A stretch of DNA of 64,000 nt from Chitinophaga pinensis (GCA_945878115.1 CAMDVD010000008.1:1-64000); one strand, 5' to 3'. Positions 1 through 9,489 are shown, counted from the first letter of the stretch. The notes: generated from the sequence alone by a model not told the origin. Translations and numbers: made by a program.

Positions 1-95
1 GTATACAGAAAGAAAACTATTAATAACAATTAAAAAATTAACTTCGCCTTACCGTAAAAAAATGTCATCAAAATCATTACCCTCTGCCAGCAATT

Positions 96-150
96 ATAGG
101 TGGTCAATTGCCACCGGTCATGGGTGGTCAGTTTGCCCGGTTTATGCACT
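96..150. mobile_element. Possible IS21-family terminal remnant
   Basis: Two imperfect direct repeats start with GGTGGTCA at 99 and 123 and run into CCGG-containing tails. Bacteroidota IS21-type elements (IstA/IstB) often end in repeated GGTGGTCA-like blocks, so this may be the end of such an element whose body lies outside the window or is lost. No transposase is visible. In the rest of 1-371 I see only AT-rich sequence. Confidence 0.3.
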
Positions 151-371
151 ATGCGAGAGATAGATCAGCAGGAATATTTATTCTTGTAAGCTAATGGTAC
201 ATTATAAAGACATAAACTCTATTTGGTGATTTGGATTTGTAAAAAGAAATAGTTAGGTTTACATACAAGTAATACAAAGCCATAAATATGATATGTTTTC
301 AATGGGCAATGGTTTAAATTAGGATTAACATTTACCCGTTATACAAACAAGCTAGCTGTAACTATGATATA

Positions 372-1037
372 ATGAAACTATTCAAGAAATACATACCACT
401 TATCTTTACTCTTTTCTTGGCCAAAGTTGATACTTGTGGACAACAAATTGCAGTAGAAAATTTACAGAAAAACGAATTGACAATTGGAATAGAAAATGAA
501 ATAATTATTTTTGTCGAGAATACTCCATGTTCACAAATTGTTATCAAGACTAGCAATGGACTTATCAAAAAAGCCAAAGATAGATGCCATTATTCTATTG
601 TACCATTAAGTCATTCTACAACTGAATTGGAAGTATATAAAAGAATGAAAGGCAAACTTGTTTTTATTGGCTATAAATATTTTAAATCAAAACTTTTTGA
701 ACCAACGCCAATTGTAGGAATCGCAAATAAATTAAGTGAAACAACAACAATACAAGAATTAACGGAAGTAAACGAGCTCGATTTATCAGTTACAGATTTG
801 TGTATGGGCGCAGAAACCTTTTTTAAAATCGAAAAATTCCAAGTTGATTTACTTACTAGTAATAATGAACTAATCGCGTCCTACAATAATTTCGGAAAGG
901 TATTTTCTGACGAATTAAAAAATGCATTGAGAAACCTAACTCCTAAAGACAAAATCAAATTCCATCATATTTACATTTTAACAAATTATAATTACCAAAT
1001 GCATCTCTCTGATTCAAATTATTTAATAGTTGAATAA
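372..1037 (+). CDS. Secreted protein with GldM/PorM C-terminal-like beta domains
   Basis: This 221-residue protein has a short N-terminal hydrophobic segment (residues 8-20), a probable signal peptide. Residues 34-115 resemble the repeated beta-sandwich units in the periplasmic part of GldM/PorM: an N-x-L-x-x-G-I-x-N start, a surface turn, then a K-L-F-E-P-T-P end. Residues 140-221 look like a second such unit. GldM/PorM is the periplasmic shaft of the type IX secretion and gliding motor, but this protein has no cytoplasmic or membrane part, so it is at most a free-standing domain pair, not a motor subunit. No operon partner is seen; it converges on the gene at 1183. The family link is from remembered patterns and is moderate to weak. 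Confidence 0.55.
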   Translation: MKLFKKYIPLIFTLFLAKVDTCGQQIAVENLQKNELTIGIENEIIIFVENTPCSQIVIKTSNGLIKKAKDRCHYSIVPLSHSTTELEVYKRMKGKLVFIGYKYFKSKLFEPTPIVGIANKLSETTTIQELTEVNELDLSVTDLCMGAETFFKIEKFQVDLLTSNNELIASYNNFGKVFSDELKNALRNLTPKDKIKFHHIYILTNYNYQMHLSDSNYLIVE

Positions 1038-1038
1038 A

Positions 1039-1173
1039 GGTTACGGCTAATAGCCGATGATAATCAATGCGGCGCTGATTAAACTTTCAATCTGTCGATA
1101 ATTAAATGTAATAGAAAGCACAGACTTTAGCAAGCTTCTGAATCCTGCATGGTATATAGGTGCTGTTAGCAAT
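1039..1173. repeat. attC-like structured spacer between convergent genes
   Basis: The spacer starts with GGCTAATAGCC and ends with TGCTGTTAGCAA. The two ends are imperfectly complementary (CTAATAGC against GCTGTTAG), which would allow folding of the whole segment. Similar GCTAA...GTTAGC spacers are common around orphan genes in Bacteroidota and resemble integron attC sites, but the exact attC cores (RYYYAAC / GTTRRRY) are not matched. No integrase gene lies in the window. Confidence 0.35.
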
Positions 1174-1182
1174 CATAATTTA

Positions 1183-1899
1183 TTAATATTTTATCTCTCT
1201 TTGAGTTATCTTGCTTATACTATCATCAGTTATGCTAATTCTAATAATCCAATTGTTTTTTGTGTCATATACGTATTGATAAGTAGTAATCTTATCCTCA
1301 ATAGATGACTTATCACTATGCGCAAAGGACCTTTCAATATGGCTTTTTTCAGAAACAATATCTCCATTTGCATTAAGCTCATTAATAGTTTTAATTTTTA
1401 CCCCAGCATCGATATGATAGGATTTGCTATCGACTTGAATTATTCTGTTAAATTCATCTCTTTGATAAATAATTGTTTCTGGAAACATTGGAATTTCACT
1501 AAATCTTCGTTTTAGGAATCCATTCTTGTCAAGATATTTTCTTTCTCTCCATTCTATATGTCTATTGGAAACACTATCAATCAAAATAATCGAGTCTTGA
1601 AAGTTTAATATATCAATTTTGCTATAGTCAAGCCAATAGCCAGTTGTTCCATTATAACTTTTACTAAATTTCTTTGATATTAAACCTATTGTATCGAAAT
1701 AGTATTCTTCAATTAATAAATTTGAATTGAGAGAAGCGTTCAATTCACGTGTGACAAAATCAGTTAATGAGGTTAAAGAAACTTCTTTTACGCTTTTAGG
1801 TTTACCCTTTAAATTTAAATCAAACCAATCATTATATTTATTTTGTCCAAAACACATTAGATTGGTAATCACGAATATTATTGTAAGGAGATGTTTCAT
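1183..1899 (-). CDS. Secreted protein with RHS/YD-like strand repeats
   Basis: This 238-residue protein begins with a signal peptide (hydrophobic residues 4-17 ending CFGQ). The rest is rich in short Y-x-x-D/N-x-x-G-x-I/L strands, for example YYFDTIGLI, YLDKNGFL and YVYDTKNNW, the style of YD/RHS-like beta repeats common in small Bacteroidota secreted proteins. No catalytic motif is seen. It stands alone, convergent with the GldM-like gene, and has low GC like its neighbour. The function is unknown; RHS-like here means repeat style only, with no toxin domain or core. Confidence 0.6.
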   Translation of the reverse strand: MKHLLTIIFVITNLMCFGQNKYNDWFDLNLKGKPKSVKEVSLTSLTDFVTRELNASLNSNLLIEEYYFDTIGLISKKFSKSYNGTTGYWLDYSKIDILNFQDSIILIDSVSNRHIEWRERKYLDKNGFLKRRFSEIPMFPETIIYQRDEFNRIIQVDSKSYHIDAGVKIKTINELNANGDIVSEKSHIERSFAHSDKSSIEDKITTYQYVYDTKNNWIIRISITDDSISKITQREIKY

Positions 1900-2126
1900 A
1901 CTATGCTTGCTAAATTATATATTGCCAATACTAAACCTACTACAATTCATTATAATAATTTGACAAATCAAAGTTTCAGACAGTATTAGCATCTCACAAA
2001 CCTAACCATTCATTCTTATATATCCAAATACCAATCTCTTTTCCACTTTCTATAAAAAAACTTTAAAATAAATTTGCTAATTCAAAAAGCTTTTTTATTT
2101 TTATTTTAAATTAAAACTTAAATATT

Positions 2127-2576
2127 ATGGCAATCGACAATTTAGGAAAAAAACACATTACACCAGCTCAGGTAACCGCCTTCGACGCAGGTTTGGACGC
2201 GGTTTATGCAGTGGCACTAGCCATTACACAAAACCTCACCAACGAAGACCATGTAAAATAGGTCAGCATTGACGAAAAAAACAAACTGCTAGTAAATGCA
2301 GTACAGGATTGGAGCATTACCCAGCCCACCCTCAAAACCAACGATGTAGATTGGGTAGAGTTTGCAGCAGATAATACCGACCGCAAATTTGCAGATGCCC
2401 GCTTAGATCGTATCAACACCATTATGCGCATGTTAGAAGATTTTAAAATTGTACATGATTACGACAATTATCAAGATTCACTTACCGACTACCGCTTTAC
2501 CCAATATAAAAGCAGTACCAATGTACCTGGCTTCACTGAAAAAGCCGATTATTTGAAACAGTTCTTTGGCGAATAA
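2127..2576 (+). pseudogene. Conserved ~149-aa protein gene interrupted by an in-frame TAG
   Basis: The reading frame from ATG 2127 stays open to TAA 2574-2576 except for one TAG at 2259-2261 (codon 45). Both sides read as one soluble, acidic protein: MAIDNLGKKHITPAQ at the start, then NKLLVNAVQDW, DVDWVEFAADN and VHDYDNYQDSL after the stop, ending LKQFFGE. This matches my memory of a Bacteroidota family of about 150 residues of unknown function. GC content and codon choice are clearly richer than in the flanking accessory DNA, as in well-expressed genes. A strong hairpin follows at 2629-2676. The single nonsense codon could be a real recent mutation, a sequencing error, or suppression; nothing else in the frame is damaged. 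Confidence 0.75.
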
Positions 2577-2628
2577 CAATTACCTCAAGGTAATTAACCC
2601 AATCCATACATACCTCAAATACTAATTA

Positions 2629-2676
2629 TTTAAATTGAATTGCAGAGTCATTATGCACTTTGCAATTCAATTTAAA
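2629..2676. terminator. 20-bp hairpin downstream of the interrupted gene
   Basis: Arms 2629-2648 and 2657-2676 pair over 20 positions with one G-T wobble, around an 8-nt loop. The outer 16 bp are perfect. It lies between the gene ending at 2576 and the mnmG promoter at 2717 and has no long T-tract. A terminator or mRNA 3'-end stabiliser is the likely role. Confidence 0.6.
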
Positions 2677-2716
2677 ATACTTCCTTTGGTTTGCATTATG
2701 CATGCAAATATCCCGT

Positions 2717-2724
2717 TATCTTTG
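2717..2724 (+). promoter_or_regulatory. Bacteroidota -7 box (TATCTTTG) of mnmG
   Basis: This is a perfect TAnnTTTG match that ends only 5 nt before the mnmG ATG at 2730, with TTG trinucleotides at 2686 and 2691 as possible -33 elements. Transcription would start about at the start codon, giving a nearly leaderless mRNA. Confidence 0.6.
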
Positions 2725-2729
2725 CCCCT

Positions 2730-4592
2730 ATGTTCCCTTTATACGATGTAATAGTAGTAGGCGCTGGCCATGCAGGTTGCGAAGCAGCAGCGGCAGCAGC
2801 CAACTTAGGCTCCAAAACTTTATTAATAACCATGAATATGCAAACGATTGCTCAAATGAGTTGCAATCCTGCTATGGGCGGTATTGCCAAAGGGCAAATA
2901 GTTCGCGAAATAGATGCATTAGGTGGCTATTCAGGCATAGTATCTGACAAGTCGATGATACAGTTCCGAATGCTTAATAAATCGAAAGGACCCGCTATGT
3001 GGAGTCCACGTACCCAAAACGACCGTATGTTGTTTGCAAGCACTTGGCGCGAAATGTTAGAAGCAACGCCCAACCTCGATATATGGCAAGATTCTGTGAA
3101 TAGTCTGATTGTTTCACGTGAAACAATTGAAGGTGTACGCACTAGCTTAGGTATAGAAATAAGAGGGAAGTCGGTAGTACTTACCAATGGTACCTTTCTA
3201 AATGGCGTAATACATATAGGCGAAAAAAACTTTGGTGGTGGCAGAATAGGAGAAAATAAAGCTACAGGCATTACAGAACAATTAGTAGAACTAGGTTTTG
3301 AAACCGCTAGACTTAAAACAGGTACTCCGCCACGCTTAGATGGACGTAGTTTAGATTATAGTAAAATGGAGGAACAAGGTGGCGATGAGGACATAGTAGG
3401 CTTTTCTTATTTAGATACCGAAAAACCCCTTAATCAACGATGCTGCTGGGTGACCTATACCAACGAGGCAGTTCACGCCTTATTGCGCACCGGATTCGAC
3501 AAATCACCTATGTTTCAAGGTAGGATACAAGGTACAGGTCCACGTTATTGCCCAAGTATAGAAGACAAAATAGGTCGCTTTGCAGATAGAGATCGCCATC
3601 AACTTTTTGTAGAACCAGAAGGATGGAATACAGTGGAGATTTATTTAAATGGATTTTCTACCTCACTTCCAGAAGACGTACAATATAAAGCACTTCGATT
3701 AATACCTGGTTTAGAAAATTGTAAGATGTTTCGCCCTGGATATGCCATCGAGTATGATTATTTTCCACCTACTCAGTTGAAATATACATTAGAAACCAAA
3801 CTTATTAAAAACCTTTTCTTTGCTGGACAAATTAATGGTACCACAGGGTATGAAGAAGCAGCTTGCCAAGGATTAATGGCTGGTATTAATGCACATCAAG
3901 CGGTACATGATAAACCTGAATTTACATTAAGTAGAAGTGAGGCATATATTGGGGTATTAATTGACGACTTGATTAATAAAGGAACAGATGAACCTTATCG
4001 CATGTTTACATCTCGAGCTGAATATAGAACCTTACTTAGACAGGATAACGCAGACATTCGACTAACTGAACGAAGTTATGATTTGGGATTAGCAGATGAG
4101 AAGAGGATGTTTAATTTGAAACAAAAAACTAATGATGTAGATAGAATAAAAGAAGGCATGAAAACTATTTCATTTGATTTAGGACAATTGGATGAATACT
4201 TCAATGAAATAGGCACTGCAATCATTATTGAAAAGGTAAATTCAATTAAAATTCTGCTTCGTCCGAACGTAACTCTACTAAAACTAAGTACATACTCCAA
4301 AGAACTGGAAGAATTATTAAGGGGTGTTCCACGTGAAACAATTGAACAAGTTGAAATACAATTAAAATACGATGCCTATATAGAAAAAGAAAAGGAATTA
4401 GTATTGAAAGCTAGTTCTTTGGAAGAATTAATTATTCCTTCTACGTTTGATTACAGTATAGTTAAATCATTGTCTACAGAAGGTAAACAAAAGTTTATTA
4501 AAATCAAACCTCGCACCCTTGGACAAGCAAGCAGAATTAGCGGTGTAAACCCCACAGATATTCAAATCTTAATGGTTCATATTGGTAGGTAA
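2730..4592 (+). CDS. mnmG: tRNA uridine-5-carboxymethylaminomethyl modification enzyme MnmG
   Basis: MnmG (GidA) works with MnmE in the cytoplasm and uses FAD, methylenetetrahydrofolate or glycine to modify U34 of tRNAs that read NNA/NNG codons. The 620 residues match the family length. The FAD Rossmann motif VVGAGHAGCEAA is at residues 8-19, CNPAMGG near 50, the GxRYCPSIEDK motif is in the middle, and the C-terminus has the helical MnmE-binding domain ending RISGVNPTDIQ. An in-frame ATG at 2691 would overlap the promoter box, so ATG 2730 (MFPLYDVIVVG) is preferred. Two GTTTCACGTGAAACAATTGA-like segments (around 3110 and 4330) are a coincidence of coding repeats. The gene is probably transcribed alone. 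Confidence 0.96.
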   Translation: MFPLYDVIVVGAGHAGCEAAAAAANLGSKTLLITMNMQTIAQMSCNPAMGGIAKGQIVREIDALGGYSGIVSDKSMIQFRMLNKSKGPAMWSPRTQNDRMLFASTWREMLEATPNLDIWQDSVNSLIVSRETIEGVRTSLGIEIRGKSVVLTNGTFLNGVIHIGEKNFGGGRIGENKATGITEQLVELGFETARLKTGTPPRLDGRSLDYSKMEEQGGDEDIVGFSYLDTEKPLNQRCCWVTYTNEAVHALLRTGFDKSPMFQGRIQGTGPRYCPSIEDKIGRFADRDRHQLFVEPEGWNTVEIYLNGFSTSLPEDVQYKALRLIPGLENCKMFRPGYAIEYDYFPPTQLKYTLETKLIKNLFFAGQINGTTGYEEAACQGLMAGINAHQAVHDKPEFTLSRSEAYIGVLIDDLINKGTDEPYRMFTSRAEYRTLLRQDNADIRLTERSYDLGLADEKRMFNLKQKTNDVDRIKEGMKTISFDLGQLDEYFNEIGTAIIIEKVNSIKILLRPNVTLLKLSTYSKELEELLRGVPRETIEQVEIQLKYDAYIEKEKELVLKASSLEELIIPSTFDYSIVKSLSTEGKQKFIKIKPRTLGQASRISGVNPTDIQILMVHIGR

Positions 4593-4679
4593 TAATTTTT
4601 AGATTATTCTACTCTATTCAAATGAAAATTAACGCCTCCTTTACACCAATATACCTACATTTGGAACTAAATTTATATA

Positions 4680-7094
4680 ATGGAAGGTGCTATCGTTTTA
4701 TTGATCATTATTCTTTTAGGGATTTTGGTAATACCGATTTTTTTAGCCATCAATACGAACAATAAAGTTGGAGATTTAAGGCAAGAATTAAACCTTATCA
4801 AAAATCAACTTAGATTACTGAATGAGACCTTACAAAAAGCAGAGTCTTCGGTAAACAAGCAAGAAAAAATAATACCTTCCATTCGTATTGAACCAATACT
4901 TGAAAAGAAACAAGAACCATTACCTCCAATTATGGAGAAAGTAATTCCAGTTGTTATACCAGCCGAAGAAACAACAAAACCAATTGATGATAGCAAAGAA
5001 AAAGAGATCATTCCGAAAACAATTATCCATCCTATTCATACCCCTCCTCCTCGTATTATCAAATCAAGTTCTATAACCAATTTAGAGCAGTTTATAGCCG
5101 AAAAACTGATAAGTATAGTAGGTATAGCCATATTGGTATTAGGCATCTACTTTACGGTTAAATGGGCTATTGATCGTAATTTAATAACCAATGGTGGTAA
5201 GGTTTTGATTGGATTATTCGCAGGAACAATTCTAATTGCTGTAGCTCATCGTTTAAGTAAAAATTACAGAGCATTTAGTTCTATATTAGCTGGTGGTGGA
5301 GTGGCAGTATTCTATTTCACCATTTACGAGGCCTATCAAGCATATCATCTGTTTTCACAAACTGCTGCTTTTTCTATCATGATTTTAGTAACAATTTTAG
5401 CTGTTACATTATCCATCATTTATAATAAAAAAGAACTGGCTATTATCGCTTTGGTGGGCGGATTTAGCACCCCTTTCTTTGTGAGTAATGGTTCGGGTAA
5501 TTATCAAATTCTATTTACTTATATGCTCATTTTAAATGAAGGTATGTTCGTTTTAGCATCTTTCAAGAAATGGAATATCATCAATATCTTAAGCTATGCT
5601 GCTACGATATTAATTTTTGGTGGATGGATGACAGAAAGCTATGATATTACAAAAGGGCATAATCTAGGTGGTTTTATTTTTGCTACATTATTTTATCTTG
5701 TTTTCTTTGGAATGAACCTAGTTTATAACTTGAAAAATCAAATAAAGTTTGCTGTATTAGAAATATCCTTACTATTAAGTACGACCTTTTTATATATGGG
5801 TATTGGATTGTATTATTTACATACGATACAAAATGGAGCTTATGAAGGATTGTTTTGTATAGGATTAGCAGTATTCAATTTCATATTTGCATTTCGCTTC
5901 TATAAACAAAAAAATGTAGACAAAAATTTAATCTATCTCTTAATAGGCTTGGTTCTTACGTTTGTAAGTTTAACTGGCCCGCTTCAATTACATGGTAATT
6001 ACATCACTTTATTTTGGGCATGTGAAATGGCATTATTGTACTGGTTGGGTGTTCAATCTAATATCGAACTCTTCAAAAATGGAAGTATTGCTATTTTGAT
6101 TTTAACAATAATAAGTCTAAGTATGGATTGGCAACAATCCTATTATACAATACATGTGAATAAATTAAATATAATCTTCAATAAGGTATTCATTACCGGG
6201 CTTGTTGTATTGACTGCATTGTATACTAAAATCTTATTCATCAAAAAAGACCAAAATGAAAGAATACTATGGTCCTATTTAAATAAAAAATATTATAAAA
6301 ATCTTTTACAAATACTGTTTCTAATAATACTTTATCTAGTTGGTATATTTGAATTACAATACCAAACTTACAATTGTACAAGACTGAGCGAATATATGCA
6401 TATCATGATATGGGTTTATCATTATCTATTTTTTGCTATACTTTATTATTATACGCTTCGTAACAAGAATGTGTTGAATCAACAAGTAATAACTAGTCTA
6501 GTTGGCATTTCTTTGTTATTCTATGTAATTGCAAATGCTCAAATTATTTCTCTACGAAATTTTCATCTTATTGAACATTCTTGCAGCTTATATTATAGTT
6601 GGCATTATCTGATCCCTATATTTGCTTTACTAAATTGCTATATACTTATTCAATATATTAGAAAAACCTACAAACAAAATAATAAATGGTATAAAGCAAG
6701 TTGTTGGTTTATTAGTGTTACCATTTTAACGATTTTAAGTTCTGAAATTATTCATATATGGGTAAGTACATCCTTTGCTACAGGATTCTCCATTGATGCA
6801 TACAAAATCAAAGCGATTAAAGTAGCTTTACCTATCTGTTGGAGTCTTTTCTCCTTGATAATCATGCTGTTAGGTATGCGTAAAAAAATTAAACTGTTAA
6901 GAATCATTGCTTTATGTGTGTTCACAATTACCATCCTGAAGCTCTTTGTATATGATATTTCTACAATGGGACAAGGTGCAAAAATTGTAGCCTTTATACT
7001 CCTTGGTATAATCTTATTAACTGTTTCCTTTTTATATCAAAAAATTAAAGGCTTATTTATAGATGATACAAATCAAACTTTAAATGAAAAATAA
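4680..7094 (+). CDS. DUF2339 family polytopic membrane protein
   Basis: This 804-residue inner-membrane protein has one N-terminal transmembrane segment (3-23), a short coiled coil (about 30-60), a proline-rich linker (70-130), and then more than 15 hydrophobic segments from about 145 to the end. That order is typical of the DUF2339 family. Markers include the AEKLISIVGIAILVLGIYF entry and the GG-rich loops LAGGGVAVFYF and VGGFSTPFF. The function is unknown; a role in the cell envelope is only inferred. It overlaps the following DUF3999 gene by 11 nt, a pairing often seen for these two families, so the two products probably act together. Confidence 0.85.
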   Translation: MEGAIVLLIIILLGILVIPIFLAINTNNKVGDLRQELNLIKNQLRLLNETLQKAESSVNKQEKIIPSIRIEPILEKKQEPLPPIMEKVIPVVIPAEETTKPIDDSKEKEIIPKTIIHPIHTPPPRIIKSSSITNLEQFIAEKLISIVGIAILVLGIYFTVKWAIDRNLITNGGKVLIGLFAGTILIAVAHRLSKNYRAFSSILAGGGVAVFYFTIYEAYQAYHLFSQTAAFSIMILVTILAVTLSIIYNKKELAIIALVGGFSTPFFVSNGSGNYQILFTYMLILNEGMFVLASFKKWNIINILSYAATILIFGGWMTESYDITKGHNLGGFIFATLFYLVFFGMNLVYNLKNQIKFAVLEISLLLSTTFLYMGIGLYYLHTIQNGAYEGLFCIGLAVFNFIFAFRFYKQKNVDKNLIYLLIGLVLTFVSLTGPLQLHGNYITLFWACEMALLYWLGVQSNIELFKNGSIAILILTIISLSMDWQQSYYTIHVNKLNIIFNKVFITGLVVLTALYTKILFIKKDQNERILWSYLNKKYYKNLLQILFLIILYLVGIFELQYQTYNCTRLSEYMHIMIWVYHYLFFAILYYYTLRNKNVLNQQVITSLVGISLLFYVIANAQIISLRNFHLIEHSCSLYYSWHYLIPIFALLNCYILIQYIRKTYKQNNKWYKASCWFISVTILTILSSEIIHIWVSTSFATGFSIDAYKIKAIKVALPICWSLFSLIIMLLGMRKKIKLLRIIALCVFTITILKLFVYDISTMGQGAKIVAFILLGIILLTVSFLYQKIKGLFIDDTNQTLNEK

Positions 7095-8376
7095 ACGAAC
7101 AACTACTAAACGCCTTCTTCTGGTTTTATTCATAGTTTATGGTCAAGTTGGATTCGCTCAAAACTTTACCTATAAATCTAAAATAAATTCGATTGCTAAA
7201 AATGCTTTTTATAAGGTACTATTAAGCAGTGAATTAAGCGCGCACAGTTCCAATCATTTAGAAGATCTACGCATAATTGACAATAAAGGAAAAGAAATAC
7301 CCTATTTACTTACAAAAGAATCTTCTTATGGTTCAAAAAGTAATTTTATACAATATACCATTCTAGAGAATAAAAATGATAATCAATGGCAAACAATAAT
7401 CATTGAGAATCCGAATAAGGATAAAATAAATAAATTCATTTTAGAAATGAAAAATTCAGATGCCAATCGAATTCTGCAAATGAGCGGTAGTAATGACAAG
7501 AAAAAATGGTTCGTTGTTAGAGACAACTTTTACTTTACATCCTATAACAATGAAAATACGAGTAACATTCAAAAAGAAATAGCATTTCCTAGTAGTGATT
7601 ACTTCTATTATAAAATTGGCATTAAAAATAAGGATAAAAATCCAATTAACATACTAAGTGTAGGTCATTATACTAACACGATACAGATACCTTCTTTTCT
7701 CACCATATCAGGCCTTAGCTATAAAATCAGAACGTCTAATAAAAAAACTTATATTACCTGTGTATGTTCACCAGCTAATAGAATAGATCGATTGAAATTT
7801 TATATTTCATCACCCACAATGTATAAACGACTAGGTAAAATAACGAACAACACCGAGAATGAAAAAATAAAAGAAGATTACACAATAAGACCTTTAGGTT
7901 CTTCCTCAAAATTATATAAACGGAGCCCAGAAAGCCGTCCTTCAACAGATTTTGAATTTAATTCAGAAGTGAAAGCTATTATCGAAACAGAAAATATCCT
8001 AAGCAATAATAAAACGGATAGTTTTACAATTGAAATTAATAATCAAGATAATGAAGCACTTCAAATAGACAGCATCTCCGCTTTTCAATTAACAACAACC
8101 CTTACTGCATCACTAGACAAAGACAAGTCCTATTTTCTTTATTTTGGGGATAGTTTATTACAGTCACCCAATTATGATTTACCTTATTTTCAAAATAAAA
8201 TATCAACTGAGATTGACGCCATAACAATAGGTCCAGTAGTACCAAAAGAATCAAAAATTGCAGACGAATACACCAATGATAATAGTGTACTTTATGTTTG
8301 GATAGGGTTGGCAATCATAGCATTAATACTGATCTATCTTACGACAAATATGCTAAAAAAGATGAAAACAGAATAA
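7084..8376 (+). CDS. DUF3999 family protein, partner of DUF2339
   Basis: This 430-residue protein has an N-terminal signal peptide (residues 8-26, ending GFAQ), a large extracytoplasmic beta-rich region of about 360 residues, and one C-terminal transmembrane helix (about 403-421) followed by a short lysine-rich tail. This is the DUF3999 plan; the segment LRIIDNKGKEIPYLL near residue 62 is typical. It starts inside the end of the DUF2339 gene (11-nt overlap), which suggests translational coupling. The most likely topology is periplasmic with a C-terminal inner-membrane anchor. The biochemical function is unknown. Confidence 0.8.
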   Translation: MKNKRTTTKRLLLVLFIVYGQVGFAQNFTYKSKINSIAKNAFYKVLLSSELSAHSSNHLEDLRIIDNKGKEIPYLLTKESSYGSKSNFIQYTILENKNDNQWQTIIIENPNKDKINKFILEMKNSDANRILQMSGSNDKKKWFVVRDNFYFTSYNNENTSNIQKEIAFPSSDYFYYKIGIKNKDKNPINILSVGHYTNTIQIPSFLTISGLSYKIRTSNKKTYITCVCSPANRIDRLKFYISSPTMYKRLGKITNNTENEKIKEDYTIRPLGSSSKLYKRSPESRPSTDFEFNSEVKAIIETENILSNNKTDSFTIEINNQDNEALQIDSISAFQLTTTLTASLDKDKSYFLYFGDSLLQSPNYDLPYFQNKISTEIDAITIGPVVPKESKIADEYTNDNSVLYVWIGLAIIALILIYLTTNMLKKMKTE

Positions 8377-8403
8377 TTCAAGATTTAATTTTGAAATCCT
8401 AAA

Positions 8404-9399
8404 TTAGTTTTCGAATAATACTTGCATCACTGTTTGACCAACTGCTTTTAAAGTTGCTTTATCAATAATAGACATATTATCTTGATGTGTATGCCAATGT
8501 TTTCCAAAGCCACCACTTGGTTGTAAATTAATGATATCAACGGTTGGGATATGTATATTCCGCATGACTTCTACATGATCATCGGTAATCATTCCACCAG
8601 CTAAATAACTAAAATAAGAGGAATAACCAATTCGATTAGCAATATCCCAAATACGCTTTTGATAATCTCCAGCATTGTGTGCAGAATACCCTTCTAAAGG
8701 AAATTGAGCTCCTTTAGCACCAACCATATCCAAACAAATACCAAAATCTGCAGTATAATTAGGAACATGTGGATGCAAAGCCCAATACGTAGTACCCAAA
8801 CAAAAGGTGGTGATATCATTTGAAGGGTTTTCCAATTCACTTTTACCTACATCTTCTACATCAACGAATAAAAAGTCTACACCAATATCTGGTTTTGTTG
8901 TTTTCAATTTTGCTGCAATTTCTAACAATATAGCCACTCCACTTCCTGCATCATCTGCTGCGTCAATTGGCTTATCTTGATTTACTACATCTTCATCAGC
9001 CCAAGGACGACTATCCCAATGACATAATAATAAAATTCGTTTAGTAAGGGCAGGGTTAATACTACCTATGATATTAATACATGGGTATTTTACATTAGAT
9101 ATTGGTTGTATTACAGTTGTCTTTTGTTCGTAAACAGTATCAACATACTTCTTTATTTCCTTTTGTATCCATTCAGCACATTTTTTATGTGCTACAGAAC
9201 CAGGAACTCTGGGACCAAATGCAACCTGTTGTTTAATTAATTCATAAGCATTGTCTGCATTAAAATCAGGAGCTGTTGCAGAAACAACTTTATTTTCTAC
9301 TAGTTGCGGTGCTAAAGAAACTTCATTGCTATCATCATGGCAGGAAAAAAGAAAAAGAGAGCAAAAAATAATAATGCTTGCGATGATTTTTTGAAACAT
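8404..9399 (-). CDS. M28-family zinc peptidase / glutaminyl cyclase-like lipoprotein
   Basis: The 331-residue product has a lipobox-like signal peptide ending LFSC at Cys20, so it is probably a lipoprotein. The M28 fold markers follow: FGPRVPGS (61-68), the zinc His in LLCHWDSRPW (His127), the bridging Asp in DAADDAGSG (Asp149/150) and FVDVEDVG with Glu182/Asp183. This set is nearest to the bacterial glutaminyl-peptide cyclotransferase-like branch of M28, which forms N-terminal pyroglutamate; an aminopeptidase role cannot be excluded. It is the last gene of a leftward block (nadA, DUF6029, Omp28, M28) but has a 90-nt gap upstream. In the phylum, such enzymes process exported proteins with N-terminal Gln. 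Confidence 0.88.
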   Translation of the reverse strand: MFQKIIASIIIFCSLFLFSCHDDSNEVSLAPQLVENKVVSATAPDFNADNAYELIKQQVAFGPRVPGSVAHKKCAEWIQKEIKKYVDTVYEQKTTVIQPISNVKYPCINIIGSINPALTKRILLLCHWDSRPWADEDVVNQDKPIDAADDAGSGVAILLEIAAKLKTTKPDIGVDFLFVDVEDVGKSELENPSNDITTFCLGTTYWALHPHVPNYTADFGICLDMVGAKGAQFPLEGYSAHNAGDYQKRIWDIANRIGYSSYFSYLAGGMITDDHVEVMRNIHIPTVDIINLQPSGGFGKHWHTHQDNMSIIDKATLKAVGQTVMQVLFEN

Positions 9400-9489
9400 A
9401 AAAAGAAATATTGAAGAAACTCAAAATTAGATAAATAAAAACGGGCAACCAAAAAGATTAGCCAATTGAATAAAGTATATCCTGTAAAA

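Noticed and set aside
2577-2729. Replication origin next to mnmG (gidA)
   Set aside because: No cluster of DnaA boxes or dnaA/dnaN is seen; the spacer holds only a hairpin and a promoter.
3110-4345. Regulatory repeat GTTCCACGTGAAACAATTG-like pair inside mnmG
   Set aside because: Both lie in coding sequence and encode SRETIE/PRETIE; TTTCACGTGAAA-like sites resemble parS, but two diverged copies in one gene are better explained by coding, though a parS check (TGTTNCACGTGAAACA) would be easy.
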